NCBI GenBank assembly: GCA_016458225.1
Contig: JAEMGR010000021.1
Coordinates: 100,555-164,554 of the forward strand
DNA length: 64,000 nucleotides
Direction: 5' to 3'
DNA from: Myxococcaceae bacterium JPH2
Lineage (GTDB): Bacteria; Myxococcota; Myxococcia; Myxococcales; Myxococcaceae
This document shows positions 16,558 through 24,304 of the stretch, in pieces. The notes under the pieces are model-generated. The model was not told the origin of the DNA, searched no databases, and saw nothing but the letters and a program-made list of their open reading frames with translations. Both the position numbers and the translations under genes were made by a program. Each line of letters starts with the position of its first letter. The first letter of the stretch is position 1.

Positions 16558-16989
16558 TCACTTCGTGCCGGCATCAACGATGATCGTCCCATCATTGCCG
16601 ACGCGAAAGTCCAGGCCACCGATTCCATTGCCGGTGACATGCAGGTTGTAGTGCTTGCCGGGCTCCAGCGGACGAGCCTTCTGGTCCGTCTCGAAGCCGG
16701 CGGGCGCCTGCCCAAAGACGATGACCGGAGGGGACTCAACATTGCCGGACTGGGATGCGTGGATGGTCCAGACTTGCTGCCCGTCCTGGGTCGTCACCAT
16801 GAGCCGGGTGTAGCCCAGCTTCCTATTCGTCCCCGCCTTTCCCCCCAGAGCGAACGTGGGAGCCGGCAGCTTCTCGCTGACGGTGGCTGGGCGGACCTCA
16901 ATCATCGGGTCGCACGCCGTGAGCAGGAGCGCAGGGACAAGGGCCGACAGGAGCGGAAGGACGCGAACGGGATGGGTCATCCCGAGCAT
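16558..16989 (-). CDS. Small lipoprotein, function unknown
   Basis: A 143-residue predicted lipoprotein: hydrophobic signal with lipobox LLLTAC followed by DPMIEVRP. The rest is a compact beta-rich domain (VSEKLPAPTFALGG, YTRLMVTTQDGQQVWTI, GKHYNLHVTGNG, VGNDGTIIVDAG) with an FGQAPAGFETD motif. I do not recognise a family. Starts at 16989 or 16980 both keep the signal peptide, and neither has a strong ribosome site. The long open frame upstream to 17142 is not convincing. Convergent with the esterase-like gene, with a short GGAGA/TCTCC hairpin between them. Confidence 0.75.
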   Translation of the reverse strand: MLGMTHPVRVLPLLSALVPALLLTACDPMIEVRPATVSEKLPAPTFALGGKAGTNRKLGYTRLMVTTQDGQQVWTIHASQSGNVESPPVIVFGQAPAGFETDQKARPLEPGKHYNLHVTGNGIGGLDFRVGNDGTIIVDAGTK

Positions 16990-17161
16990 CGATAGCACGG
17001 CCTGCTGCTCAGGCTGAATCCATGGCCGAGGCAGGGGAGCACTGGGCCCAGGAGCGCCTCGGTCGCAGAGCAGCGCATGCTCATGCCGCACCGAGGACGC
17101 CACCCGGAAACTCCGCGCGCTGGCGGAAGGTCTGTCCGCCAACGCGCTCGAATCGAAGGAG

Positions 17162-17599
17162 CTACGGGGTGCCGCGCGTGAGCTTGGCGCGGATGAACGC
17201 GTCCACCGAGAAGCGTCCGGGGCCGACGAGCAGCATCACCACGGAGATGGACAGGTAGACCAGGGCCAGCTCATAGCTCGCGCCGTGGCCCACGAACGGG
17301 TCGCCATTCGCCACCGCGTGGGTGAGCACGGCGACGCCCATCGTGAAGAACAGTCCGAGGGACGCGAGCGGCACCAGCGCGCCGAGGATCCACGCCAGTC
17401 CGCCCCCGAACTCGGAGAGTGCGGCCAGCGCCTGGAATACCCCCGGCACCGGAGCCGTGGGCCCCATCCAGTGGAAGGGGTCCTGAATCTTGGACGTGCC
17501 ATGCAGCACGAACGCGAGCCCGGCGACGACGCGCAACAGGAGCAGCGCCGCGCTTGCGGCATTGGAAGGAGGAGCAGGAAAGACGGATGCGAGCTTCAT
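17162..17599 (-). CDS. DoxX-family membrane protein
   Basis: A 145-residue protein with four predicted membrane helices (ALLLLRVVAGLAFVLHG, FGGGLAWILGALVPLASL, LFFTMGVAVLTHAV, YELALVYLSISVVMLLVGPG) and the family pattern of a GTSKIQDP loop after helix 1 and GPGRFSVDAFI at the end. DoxX-type proteins are small integral membrane proteins linked to redox and sulfur stress, and their reaction is mostly undefined. It lies divergent from the LytS-type kinase gene, and the shared 188-bp region carries direct repeats that may be a LytTR binding site. Confidence 0.85.
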   Translation of the reverse strand: MKLASVFPAPPSNAASAALLLLRVVAGLAFVLHGTSKIQDPFHWMGPTAPVPGVFQALAALSEFGGGLAWILGALVPLASLGLFFTMGVAVLTHAVANGDPFVGHGASYELALVYLSISVVMLLVGPGRFSVDAFIRAKLTRGTP

Positions 17600-17660
17600 G
17601 ATTGGACCCAAGGGAGAGCTGTGGGGGAGAAGTGAAACGCCCCCGTTCAATGTCACGCCA

Positions 17661-17711
17661 TTGGAGTGAGCGCCAGCGTGTTGGAGTGAGGTGTCAACCC
17701 GTTGGAAGCAT
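17661..17711. promoter_or_regulatory. Three direct repeats, candidate LytTR operator
   Basis: TTGGAGTGAG occurs exactly at 17661-17670 and again at 17681-17690, with a degenerate copy TTGGAAGCA starting at 17702. The spacing of 20-21 bp places all copies on one face of the helix. LytTR regulators bind pairs of short direct repeats about two turns apart. A LytTR response regulator is encoded in the adjacent operon, and the repeats lie between it and the divergent DoxX gene. Confidence 0.5.
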
Positions 17712-17787
17712 TCCATCGAGTCGCCGGCGGGTGCAACGCGAGGCCCGCTTCCCGGTGCGCGAGAGGGCGTGCGTATACTCCGCCGCC

Positions 17788-18837
17788 ATGACACGCGGCA
17801 GCTCATGGCGATGGTGGGTGGCATCGTTCGTCTATTGGACGTTGTCGGGGTTGGCTGCCGCGAGCGAGGCGCACTCCGTGGGCGGCGGCGCTTGGAGCGA
17901 TGTGTTGCGCACGTCGCTCGTGGCCCACTGCCTCTGGGCCCCGCTCACCTTGCTCGTCATCCGACTGGGGCTGCGCTACCCGTTCGAGCGCCCGCATCTC
18001 GTCGCCCGGCTCGTCCTGCACGCGGTGGGCGCGCTGGTGGCCTCCTTGGCGCGAGCCGCCGCCATCTACGCGCTCGACCCGTGGGTGGGCTGGTACGCCC
18101 AGCGTCCGGACTTCTTCGACGTGCTGGAGCACTCGCTGCTCTACAACCCGTTCACCTACTTCACGGTGCTCGGCGTGGCGAATGCGCTCTACTACGCCGA
18201 GCAGGTGCGGCTGCGAGAAGGGCAGCTCGCTCGCGCGCAGCTCCATGTCCTCAAGGCGCAGCTGCACCCGCACTTCCTGTTCAACACGCTGCACTCCATC
18301 TCGGCGCTGGTCCACCGCAACCCCGATGGAAGTGAGCGGATGATTGCGCGGCTGAGCGACCTGCTGCGCAGCACGCTGGACGCCGCGACGCGTGAGGAGG
18401 TTCCCCTGCGCGAGGAGCTGCGCTCACTCCAGCTCTACCTGGACATCCAGGGCGTGCGCTTCGCGGATCGACTCACGGTGCGTCGGGACATCGACCCGGA
18501 CACCCTGGGCGCGCATGTGCCCCACTTCCTGCTGCAACCCCTGGTGGAGAACGCCATCCAGCACGGCATCGCGCCGGGCTCCGAGCCGGGGACCGTCACG
18601 CTGGTCGCGCGCCGCGAAGGCTCCGAGCTGCGCCTGGAAGTGCGCGATGACGGCCTGGGGCTCAAGTCGCCGCCCGAAGCGCTCACCCGGTCCGGTGGCG
18701 GCAAGGGCCTGTGGCTCACCCGCGAGCGGCTCACGCAGTTGTATGGCAGGGACCACCGGCTGGAGCTGCGAGACGCCGAAGGGGGTGGCACCGAGGTCCT
18801 GCTCGCGCTGCCGTTCCGCGCGGAGACCTCCGCGTGA
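17788..18837 (+). CDS. LytS/YehU-family sensor histidine kinase
   Basis: A 349-residue membrane kinase. Four hydrophobic segments lie in residues 8-135, then the His_kinase box QLHPHFLFNTLHSIS at about 158-171 (phosphoaccepting H162 in PHFLFN), and a HATPase_c domain with PLVENAIQHGI and RDDGLGL. There is no recognisable extracytoplasmic ligand domain, so the signal is probably sensed in or at the membrane. The next gene, a LytTR response regulator, overlaps it by GTGA, which marks them as a pair. ATG 17788 is chosen because the first membrane helix follows at once. The frame is open upstream to 17602, but that extension crosses the repeats. Confidence 0.9.
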   Translation: MTRGSSWRWWVASFVYWTLSGLAAASEAHSVGGGAWSDVLRTSLVAHCLWAPLTLLVIRLGLRYPFERPHLVARLVLHAVGALVASLARAAAIYALDPWVGWYAQRPDFFDVLEHSLLYNPFTYFTVLGVANALYYAEQVRLREGQLARAQLHVLKAQLHPHFLFNTLHSISALVHRNPDGSERMIARLSDLLRSTLDAATREEVPLREELRSLQLYLDIQGVRFADRLTVRRDIDPDTLGAHVPHFLLQPLVENAIQHGIAPGSEPGTVTLVARREGSELRLEVRDDGLGLKSPPEALTRSGGGKGLWLTRERLTQLYGRDHRLELRDAEGGGTEVLLALPFRAETSA

Positions 18838-19619
18838 GCACGCCGATTCGCGTGGTCGTGGTGGACGACGAGCCGCTCGCGCGGGAGCGCCTGCGGGACC
18901 TCCTGTCGGAGACCTCGGACATGCAGGTGGTCGCGGAGTGTCGCGATGGCCACGAGGCCATCACGGCCCTGGAGGATGCGCGACCGGACCTCGTCTTCCT
19001 GGACGTGCAGATGCCCGAGCCGGATGGCTTCGGCGTCATCCGGGCCATCGACCCGGAGCGGCTCCCGGAGATCATCTTCGTGACCGCGCATCGAGACTTC
19101 GCGGTGCAGGCCTTCGAGGCCAACGCGCTTGACTATCTGCTCAAGCCGTTCGACCGGGAGCGCTTCCAGCAGAGCCTCGCCCGCGCGCGCGAGCGCCTGC
19201 GAGCCCGTGCCGCCCAGCCAGACGCGGAGCTGCTCGCGCGCCTGGAGTCCTTGTCCCAGCGGATGGCGCCGCCTCCCGAGCGCTACGTGAACCGACTGGT
19301 GGCGAGGGTGGGGTGGCGGTTGCGCTTCGTCCGAGTCGACGACATCGACTACCTGTCCTCCGAGGGGAACTACGTCTCGCTGCACGTGGGGAAGGAGTCC
19401 TACCTCGCGCGGGAGACGCTCAACGCGCTGGAGGCGAAGCTCGACCCGAAGCGCTTCGTGCGCGCGCATCGCTCGTTCATCGTCCAACTGGACCGGATTG
19501 AAGAAGTGGAGCCGCTGCCGCCCGGAGAGTTCGTGTTCGTCCTACGAGACGGCACGAAGCTCACTTCGGGGCGCAGCTACCGTGCGCGCCTGCAGCGGGC
19601 GCTCGACCTCGCTCCCTGA
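18834..19619 (+). CDS. LytTR-family DNA-binding response regulator
   Basis: A 261-residue response regulator. The receiver domain (1-120) has the acidic pair D11/D12, the phosphoacceptor D57 in FLDVQMPEPDG and K in YLLKPFD. The LytTR DNA-binding domain (about 145-261) has DIDYLSSEGNYVSLH and RFVRAHRSFIVQL. Starts at GTG overlapping the kinase stop (GTGA). Likely target sites are the direct repeats upstream of the kinase gene, which would also place the divergent DoxX gene under its control (inference). Confidence 0.92.
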   Translation: MSTPIRVVVVDDEPLARERLRDLLSETSDMQVVAECRDGHEAITALEDARPDLVFLDVQMPEPDGFGVIRAIDPERLPEIIFVTAHRDFAVQAFEANALDYLLKPFDRERFQQSLARARERLRARAAQPDAELLARLESLSQRMAPPPERYVNRLVARVGWRLRFVRVDDIDYLSSEGNYVSLHVGKESYLARETLNALEAKLDPKRFVRAHRSFIVQLDRIEEVEPLPPGEFVFVLRDGTKLTSGRSYRARLQRALDLAP

Positions 19620-19733
19620 CGCGACATCATCCCGGCCGGTCCACCGTCCATCCCGGACCCTCCACGGTTCGTCACATCCTCATGGGGCTGCTCGCGTGTT
19701 CGAGCGACCTTGGTCGCGGCAAAGGAGCCGCGC

Positions 19734-20696
19734 ATGAACGTGATTCGTGGACTGGGAGTGAAGGGATCGTCCGTGGGTGCCCTGCTGGCCGGGGTGATGG
19801 TGAGCGTGTCGGGGACCGCCTGGGCCCAGGGGCCGTGGGCCGACGCCTGGGCGGCCGACGAGGGCGTGGGGGCGCTGTCGCGTGTTTCGTGCGAGCCCGG
19901 CGGTTCGCTCTTCGCGCCGGGGGAGATCTCGTTGCCGGAGCGCTCTGAGTACCGGCTGTCGTTCTCCGCCGACGGTCAGACGGCCTACTACCACGTGGAC
20001 ACGGCGGAGGCGCCGTACGGGACCATCTACGTGACGCACAAGGTGAATGGGCACTTCGGTCCGGGCGAGGTCGTGTCGTTCTCGGGGACCTTCCACGACT
20101 CGGATCCATTCCTCTCGCCGGATGGGCAGTCGCTCTACTTCTCCTCCATCCGACCGGTGGACGGCGTGGCGCGCGAGGACTTCGACCTGTGGGTGGTGCA
20201 CCGCTCCGGCAACGGTTGGGGTGAGCCGCAGCACCTGGGCAACGCCGTCAACTCGCCTCGGCACGAGCTGTTCCCGAGCGTGAGCGCGGACGGGACGGTG
20301 TACTTCGCGAGCGGCAACTTCGAGACGGACTTCGACATCTACCGCGCGCGGCGCCAGGGCAATGGCTACGCCGCGCCGGAGAACCTGGGCTCGGGGGTGA
20401 ACAGCCCGGACTTCTGGGAGTACAACCCGTGGGTTTCGCCGGACGGCAAGATGCTCATCTTCGCGTCGCTGAACCGCCCCGGGGGTTACGGCCTGGGTGA
20501 CCTCTACGTGAGCTTCAACCTCGCGGGCCGGTGGACGCGGGCGCTGAACATGGGCCCGGCGGTGAACACGGAGAAGGACGAGTTCCACCCGACGCTGAGT
20601 CGCGACCTGCGTCGCCTCTACTTCGTGCGGCAGACGTGGAACCCGTTCACGCCCTCGGACTTCTACAGCCTCGACACGCGCTGCCTCTTTCGCTGA
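19734..20696 (+). CDS. Secreted PD40/TolB-like beta-propeller protein
   Basis: A 320-residue protein with signal peptide (ALLAGVMVSVSGTAWA) and repeated PD40 (WD40-like) blades: FSADGQTAYY, LSPDGQSLYFSS, VSADGTVYFASG, VSPDGKMLIFAS, LSRDLRRLYFVR. Such proteins resemble the propeller of TolB and of OmpA-type envelope proteins and probably bind a partner in the periplasm. No peptidase or enzyme domain is attached. ATG 19734 has AAAGGAG six bases upstream. It is in line with, but 115 bp after, the LytTR gene, and it ends in a strong hairpin. Confidence 0.85.
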   Translation: MNVIRGLGVKGSSVGALLAGVMVSVSGTAWAQGPWADAWAADEGVGALSRVSCEPGGSLFAPGEISLPERSEYRLSFSADGQTAYYHVDTAEAPYGTIYVTHKVNGHFGPGEVVSFSGTFHDSDPFLSPDGQSLYFSSIRPVDGVAREDFDLWVVHRSGNGWGEPQHLGNAVNSPRHELFPSVSADGTVYFASGNFETDFDIYRARRQGNGYAAPENLGSGVNSPDFWEYNPWVSPDGKMLIFASLNRPGGYGLGDLYVSFNLAGRWTRALNMGPAVNTEKDEFHPTLSRDLRRLYFVRQTWNPFTPSDFYSLDTRCLFR

Positions 20697-20708
20697 GTGA
20701 ATGAGGGC

Positions 20709-20747
20709 CGCAGCGCTCCCTTCGTTCATCGCGAAGGGAGCGCTGCG
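20709..20747. terminator. Strong hairpin terminator
   Basis: Perfect 16-bp inverted repeat (20709-20724 with 20732-20747) and a 7-base loop, 12 bp after the propeller gene stop. A T run is missing. It separates this gene from the toxin locus. Confidence 0.75.
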
Positions 20748-20931
20748 AGCAAGCAACATGGCTACTTCGCTGGCAGCGGATTGGGCTGTCACGCAGGTGT
20801 CTTCCGGGCGCGTTCCCATGATCGTGTTGGACGCCTGACACCTCTGCGGAACGTACCCCTGGCGCGTCCTTGCCTTCTCCAGATGGGGGCTGCTCATGTC
20901 CGCGCGGGACAAGGATTGCCCTGGGGGGCGC

Positions 20932-22032
20932 ATGAAGGCATTCGCGCTGGCTGCATTGGTCGCGCTCTCGGCCGGGTGCGCGACCGCGCGAGTCGTCAGG
21001 CTCGACACCGGAGTGGGCAAGCCGATTGTCTACACGCCGCCTGAGACACCCTCCGTCGAGATAGACGCCTTGGCGTTCCGCCGTGCGGTGACCCAGTTCG
21101 TCCTCGACTTGAGGTTGGACGTTGCCTTCAGACAGCTCGAGCAGCAGGACGGACGCCGCTCGCTCTTGGCCTCCTCACGAGGACTTGCCTCTGGGGTACA
21201 GGGTGTCTCCGTGCCCGCGTCATATGAGCGAATCTGCCAACAGCAGGACGAACCGAATGACTGCCTGAGTCTCTTGGCGGGCGGGCTCACGATGGGGCCC
21301 CTGGAACGCCGGATGCTGGCGCTCTACTTCGCGCTCGATACCGTCTGGGAAGGCGTGGGGGATGCGGTCAAGAACCTCGCGAATGGCGCGGCGTTGCGGG
21401 CCATGGTGACGACGATGATTGGCACGGCGCTGGTGATGCTGGTTGCGCCCGAGCCCGTGACCAAGGTCATGGCGGTCGCGCTGACGGCCTCGCTGATTGC
21501 CTATCTCGGCACCGGGCCCGTCTGGAATCTCGGGCAAGGCTTCCTGGGCCTGCTGGACGAGTCACGAGACGCCACGAGTTTCGCGGAGCTGGAGCGCGCA
21601 GGGCATCGGTTCGGAAAGGTGCTCGGCGACAACGGGGCGCGGGTCTTGATCGTCGTCGCGCTGTCGATGCTCGGCGGGAAGAACGCCATGGCGGCACCAG
21701 GCGCGAAGATGCCGGGTTTCGCATTGGCGGCGGCGCGGGCGGAAGTCGAAGGAGGATTCGTCCTGTCGGGCGCGCTGTCGGGTGGGGTGCAGTCCATCTC
21801 CGTCGGCTCGGCTGGGGCGCTGAATGTGGTGCTTTCCCCAACGGCGGTTGCCGCGGTCGCGATGGGGGCCGGTCCTCCTGGGGGGCGGCTGGCGCAGGGG
21901 CGGGCGGGGGCATTCCGGGCGAGCCCGACGGAGAGATTCACCACATCTGCACGGACAAGAACTCCATTTCAGAGTCGAGCGGAGGGCCGTGGACCCCGCA
22001 ATTCGAAAAGATCTTCAGACGGGCCGGAATGA
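20932..22032 (+). CDS. SitA5-type lipoprotein polymorphic toxin, main reading frame (frameshifted)
   Basis: Reads 366 residues from ATG 20932: lipoprotein signal with lipobox LSAGC (Cys16), then the family start CATARVVRLDTG, a 120-residue domain ending NDCLSLLAGG, two hydrophobic helices (MVTTMIGTALVMLV, VMAVALTASLIAYLG) and an Ala/Gly-rich linker. These features match SitA5-type toxins, which are passed between myxobacterial kin by TraA/B outer-membrane exchange and kill recipients that lack the immunity protein. The last 45 residues of this frame look like noise (RFTTSARTRTPFQ). The expected nuclease tail lies in the -1 frame from the G6 tract at 21880-21885. An Imm11 gene follows. The family call is from memory of the N-terminal pattern. 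Confidence 0.75.
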   Translation: MKAFALAALVALSAGCATARVVRLDTGVGKPIVYTPPETPSVEIDALAFRRAVTQFVLDLRLDVAFRQLEQQDGRRSLLASSRGLASGVQGVSVPASYERICQQQDEPNDCLSLLAGGLTMGPLERRMLALYFALDTVWEGVGDAVKNLANGAALRAMVTTMIGTALVMLVAPEPVTKVMAVALTASLIAYLGTGPVWNLGQGFLGLLDESRDATSFAELERAGHRFGKVLGDNGARVLIVVALSMLGGKNAMAAPGAKMPGFALAAARAEVEGGFVLSGALSGGVQSISVGSAGALNVVLSPTAVAAVAMGAGPPGGRLAQGRAGAFRASPTERFTTSARTRTPFQSRAEGRGPRNSKRSSDGPE

Positions 22033-22259
22033 AGCTCAGTGTCCAGGCGAATCAGGTCAGGATTCGTGGGCACAAGGGGCCTCATCCTCGCGAGTACCAC
22101 GAAGAGATCCTCCGCCGCATTACCCAGGCAACGCAGGGTTGCGAAGGTGCTGCCCATTGTCGGGCTGCATTGATGGACGACCTTGCACGGATCGCAGGTG
22201 ACCTCGTAAGAGACGGCACCCACTTGCGGAAGCTCATTACAGGGGGCTTTGAGGGGTAG
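21885..22259 (+). pseudogene. Detached AHH-type nuclease tail of the SitA-like toxin (-1 frame)
   Basis: In the frame one base back from the main toxin frame, the sequence encodes GEPDGEIHHICTDKNS, SGGPWTPQFEKIFRRAGM, GHKGPHPREYHEEI and a final helical part ending at TAG 22259. This is the AHH pattern (HNH/Endo VII nuclease superfamily) that ends many toxins of this family. It has no start of its own with a ribosome site. ATG 22029 lies inside the domain. A one-base loss in the G6 (21880-21885) or G5 (21906-21910) run, a ribosomal slip, or a sequence error would explain it. The joined product would be about 441 residues. Confidence 0.75.
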
Positions 22260-22262
22260 GCC

Positions 22263-22838
22263 ATGGGACAGCGCTTCTATGATTTGAAGATCGATGTCCA
22301 TGTTCCAGGGCGTTGGTACCTGTCAGAACCCACCACGGCTTCTGGCCTCGAGGTGGATGATATCTGGCGGTTCACGCGGGGGCGGCCCGTCGAACTTGAC
22401 GAGCGGTTGCAGTTCCCGCTGTTTCGCCCAGGGACTCCGACGGACATCGAGTTCGCTGGCGCGGGACAGACTCCCGTCGTCAGCGACCGAGTTGCTTCCA
22501 TCTTTCGCGAGAGTGCACCGCGCGACGTGCAGCTCTTTCCCGTGGAGGTTGAAGGTACGGGCGAGCCGTACTTTCTACTCAACGTGGCTCGAATGGTGCG
22601 TGCGATTGATGATGCCGCCTGTAAGGAAGTCCAGCGCTATGCTGTTGATGAGCCTGTTCAGGCTCATCGCGCGGGGCAGTATCGATCTGTCTCGGGTTTG
22701 AGGATTGATAAGTCAAAGGTTGGCGATGCCCGGGTGTTTCGCCTGTGGGGCTTCTTTCCTCCCATCATCGTGGCCGATGAAATCAAAGATGCGCTCATGG
22801 CCGCCGGTATCTCGGGCGCTCGCTTCGACGAGGTCTGA
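22263..22838 (+). CDS. Imm11-family immunity protein
   Basis: A 191-residue cytoplasmic protein starting 3 bp after the toxin tail stop, with AGGGG upstream. It has the Imm11 pattern: RFYDLKIDVHVPGRWYL at the start, DVQLFPVEVEG, ARMVRAIDDAACKEV, GQYRSVSGLRID, VFRLWGF and IKDALMAAGISGARFDEV at the end. Imm11 proteins are the immunity partners of SitA5-like and other polymorphic toxins in myxobacteria. The C-terminal 125 residues align well with the remnant at 50141-50593. The reading frame is intact, so immunity may be kept even if the toxin frame is broken. Confidence 0.82.
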   Translation: MGQRFYDLKIDVHVPGRWYLSEPTTASGLEVDDIWRFTRGRPVELDERLQFPLFRPGTPTDIEFAGAGQTPVVSDRVASIFRESAPRDVQLFPVEVEGTGEPYFLLNVARMVRAIDDAACKEVQRYAVDEPVQAHRAGQYRSVSGLRIDKSKVGDARVFRLWGFFPPIIVADEIKDALMAAGISGARFDEV

Positions 22839-22847
22839 GCGCCCCGC

Positions 22848-23678
22848 TCAGCGCGAGTTCGACTGCTGGCGGATCGCGCGGGCCTCGGCGGCGTACTCGC
22901 CGGGTGACTGGCCGACGACGGACTTGAAGTCTCGGATGAAGTGCGACTGGTCGAAGTAACCCAGTTGCAACGCGAGGCTCGCCATGTCCGGTGCGTCCTC
23001 GGCTTCGAGCCGCAGGGCGGCTTCGTGCAGGCGGTAGCGCTGGAGGACCCACTTGGGACTCACGCCCACCGCCGCGTTGAACCGTCGCTGGAGCTGACGC
23101 ACCGGCAGGCCCGCGCGCGCGGCGACCTGCTCCATGCGCGTGATTTCGGGGTCTCGCGCCAGTCGCTCCACCAGGTCGCGCAGCAGGACGATCTCCGCGG
23201 GCAGGACGGGGATGCGTGTGACGAGGAAGTCCTCGGCCAGCGCCACGCACCGCAGGGGCTCGGGCTCCGCGAGGATGGCGTCGCGCAGCGCATCGACGGC
23301 CGGTCCGAACACGGGCCTCGCGCTGACCGTGCGATCGGTCAGGCGTGACAGGGGCGCCCCGAGGAACGGCTGGAACGCGGCGGGGCGGAACTTGATGCCG
23401 AAGACGCGATCCTGCCCGCTCAGGCGTCGGCGGAAGCGCCGCGTCTGCACGCCGGCGAGCTGGCCGCGCCCTCGCTCGAAAATCCAGTGGATGCAGGGGT
23501 GCGGCAGCGTCTCGGCCTGGAGGGAGGGCAGGCCCCGGAGGTCCCACCGGACGCTCCAGAAGTGCTCGATGTAGGGCGCCAGCGCGGGCGCGGGCAGCCA
23601 TCGCTCGTGGGCGATGCGGTTCGCAGGCGCGCGGCGCTGGAGGACGCCGCGCGGGGCGTCGAGGCGGGAACGACTCAC
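22848..23678 (-). CDS. AraC-family transcriptional regulator (DUF6597-like N-terminus)
   Basis: A 276-residue regulator. The N-terminal part has APYIEHFWSVRWDL, PHPCIHWIF and GIKFRPAAFQPF, the pattern of the DUF6597-type domain. The C-terminal 100 residues form the AraC double helix-turn-helix: EQVAARAGLPVRQLQRRFNAAVGVSPKWVLQRYRL and ASLALQLGYFDQSHFIRDFKSVVGQSPGEY. The start is assigned to GTG 23678, where family similarity begins. The frame is open far upstream, but that stretch reads as the antisense of the intergenic region and next gene. It is divergent from the DUF3224 gene, its likely target. Confidence 0.82.
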   Translation of the reverse strand: MSRSRLDAPRGVLQRRAPANRIAHERWLPAPALAPYIEHFWSVRWDLRGLPSLQAETLPHPCIHWIFERGRGQLAGVQTRRFRRRLSGQDRVFGIKFRPAAFQPFLGAPLSRLTDRTVSARPVFGPAVDALRDAILAEPEPLRCVALAEDFLVTRIPVLPAEIVLLRDLVERLARDPEITRMEQVAARAGLPVRQLQRRFNAAVGVSPKWVLQRYRLHEAALRLEAEDAPDMASLALQLGYFDQSHFIRDFKSVVGQSPGEYAAEARAIRQQSNSR

Positions 23679-23810
23679 TCTGTCGCATGGTAGGGAGGTG
23701 TCGTGTTTTTGCAATCCAGTCCGAGGACGCTCGCCTATGTCCCGGCCCACGATTTCCCAGCCCCTGCACTCCACGGGCGGCGGCTTGCTCCGCCAAGGAA
23801 GGACTTCACG

Positions 23811-24218
23811 ATGAAGCACCGCGCCACTGGCCCCTTCGACGTCAAGGTGACCCCCATGCCTCCGGAGGCGCAGGCCAGCGACTCGCCCGTGGGGCGGCTG
23901 TGGCTCGACAAGCGCTTCCACGGTGACCTGGACGCGACGAGCTTGGGACAGATGCTCGCGGTGCGCTCCGCTGTCGAGGGCTCGGCGGGCTACGTGGCGA
24001 TGGAGTGCGTGACGGGAACGCTGCAGGGGCGCACGGGCACCTTCTGTCTCCAGCACACCGGGACCGCGGTGCGCGGCGAGAAGTCGCTCACCATCACGGT
24101 GGTTCCGGACTCGGGCACGGGCGAGCTGCGCGGGCTGTCGGGCTCGGTGAAGATCCTCATCGAGAGCGGCGGCAAGCACTTCTACGACTTCGAGTACTCG
24201 CTGGCCGAGACGCCCTGA
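23811..24218 (+). CDS. DUF3224 domain-containing protein
   Basis: A 135-residue cytoplasmic protein with the DUF3224 pattern: FDVKVTPMPPE near the start, LDKRFHGDLDATSLGQML, SAGYVAMECVTGTLQGRTGTFCLQHTG, and TGELRGLSGSVKILIESGGKHFYDFEYSL at the end. These are allene-oxide-cyclase-like beta barrels of unknown role. ATG 23811 has GGAAGGA upstream. It lies divergent from the AraC regulator, a common arrangement for this family. Confidence 0.88.
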   Translation: MKHRATGPFDVKVTPMPPEAQASDSPVGRLWLDKRFHGDLDATSLGQMLAVRSAVEGSAGYVAMECVTGTLQGRTGTFCLQHTGTAVRGEKSLTITVVPDSGTGELRGLSGSVKILIESGGKHFYDFEYSLAETP

Positions 24219-24239
24219 GCGCGGCGGCCCCGCTGCAAA

Positions 24240-24286
24240 CCCTCAGGGCGCCGCGCCAGCGAATCGAATCGGGCGCGGCGCCAGGG
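24240..24286. terminator. Bidirectional hairpin between convergent genes
   Basis: Perfect 11-bp repeat GGCGCCGCGCC (24247-24257) with GGCGCGGCGCC (24272-24282), extended by CCCT/AGGG past a 3-base bulge. It sits between the convergent DUF3224 and basic-protein genes. Confidence 0.65.
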
Positions 24287-24304
24287 TGAAGGCGCGCAGA
24301 GGCG

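Noticed and set aside
20781..20850. Possible hairpin (GGTGTC...GACACC) upstream of the toxin gene
   Set aside because: Short arms with a long loop; no riboswitch or attenuator features.
20932..22259. Canonical -1 frameshift heptamer at the toxin G6 run
   Set aside because: The phasing is CCT GGG GGG CGG, so a -1 slip would re-pair the P-site codon with TGG; not a standard X-XXY-YYZ site, so programmed slippage is kept only as one hypothesis.
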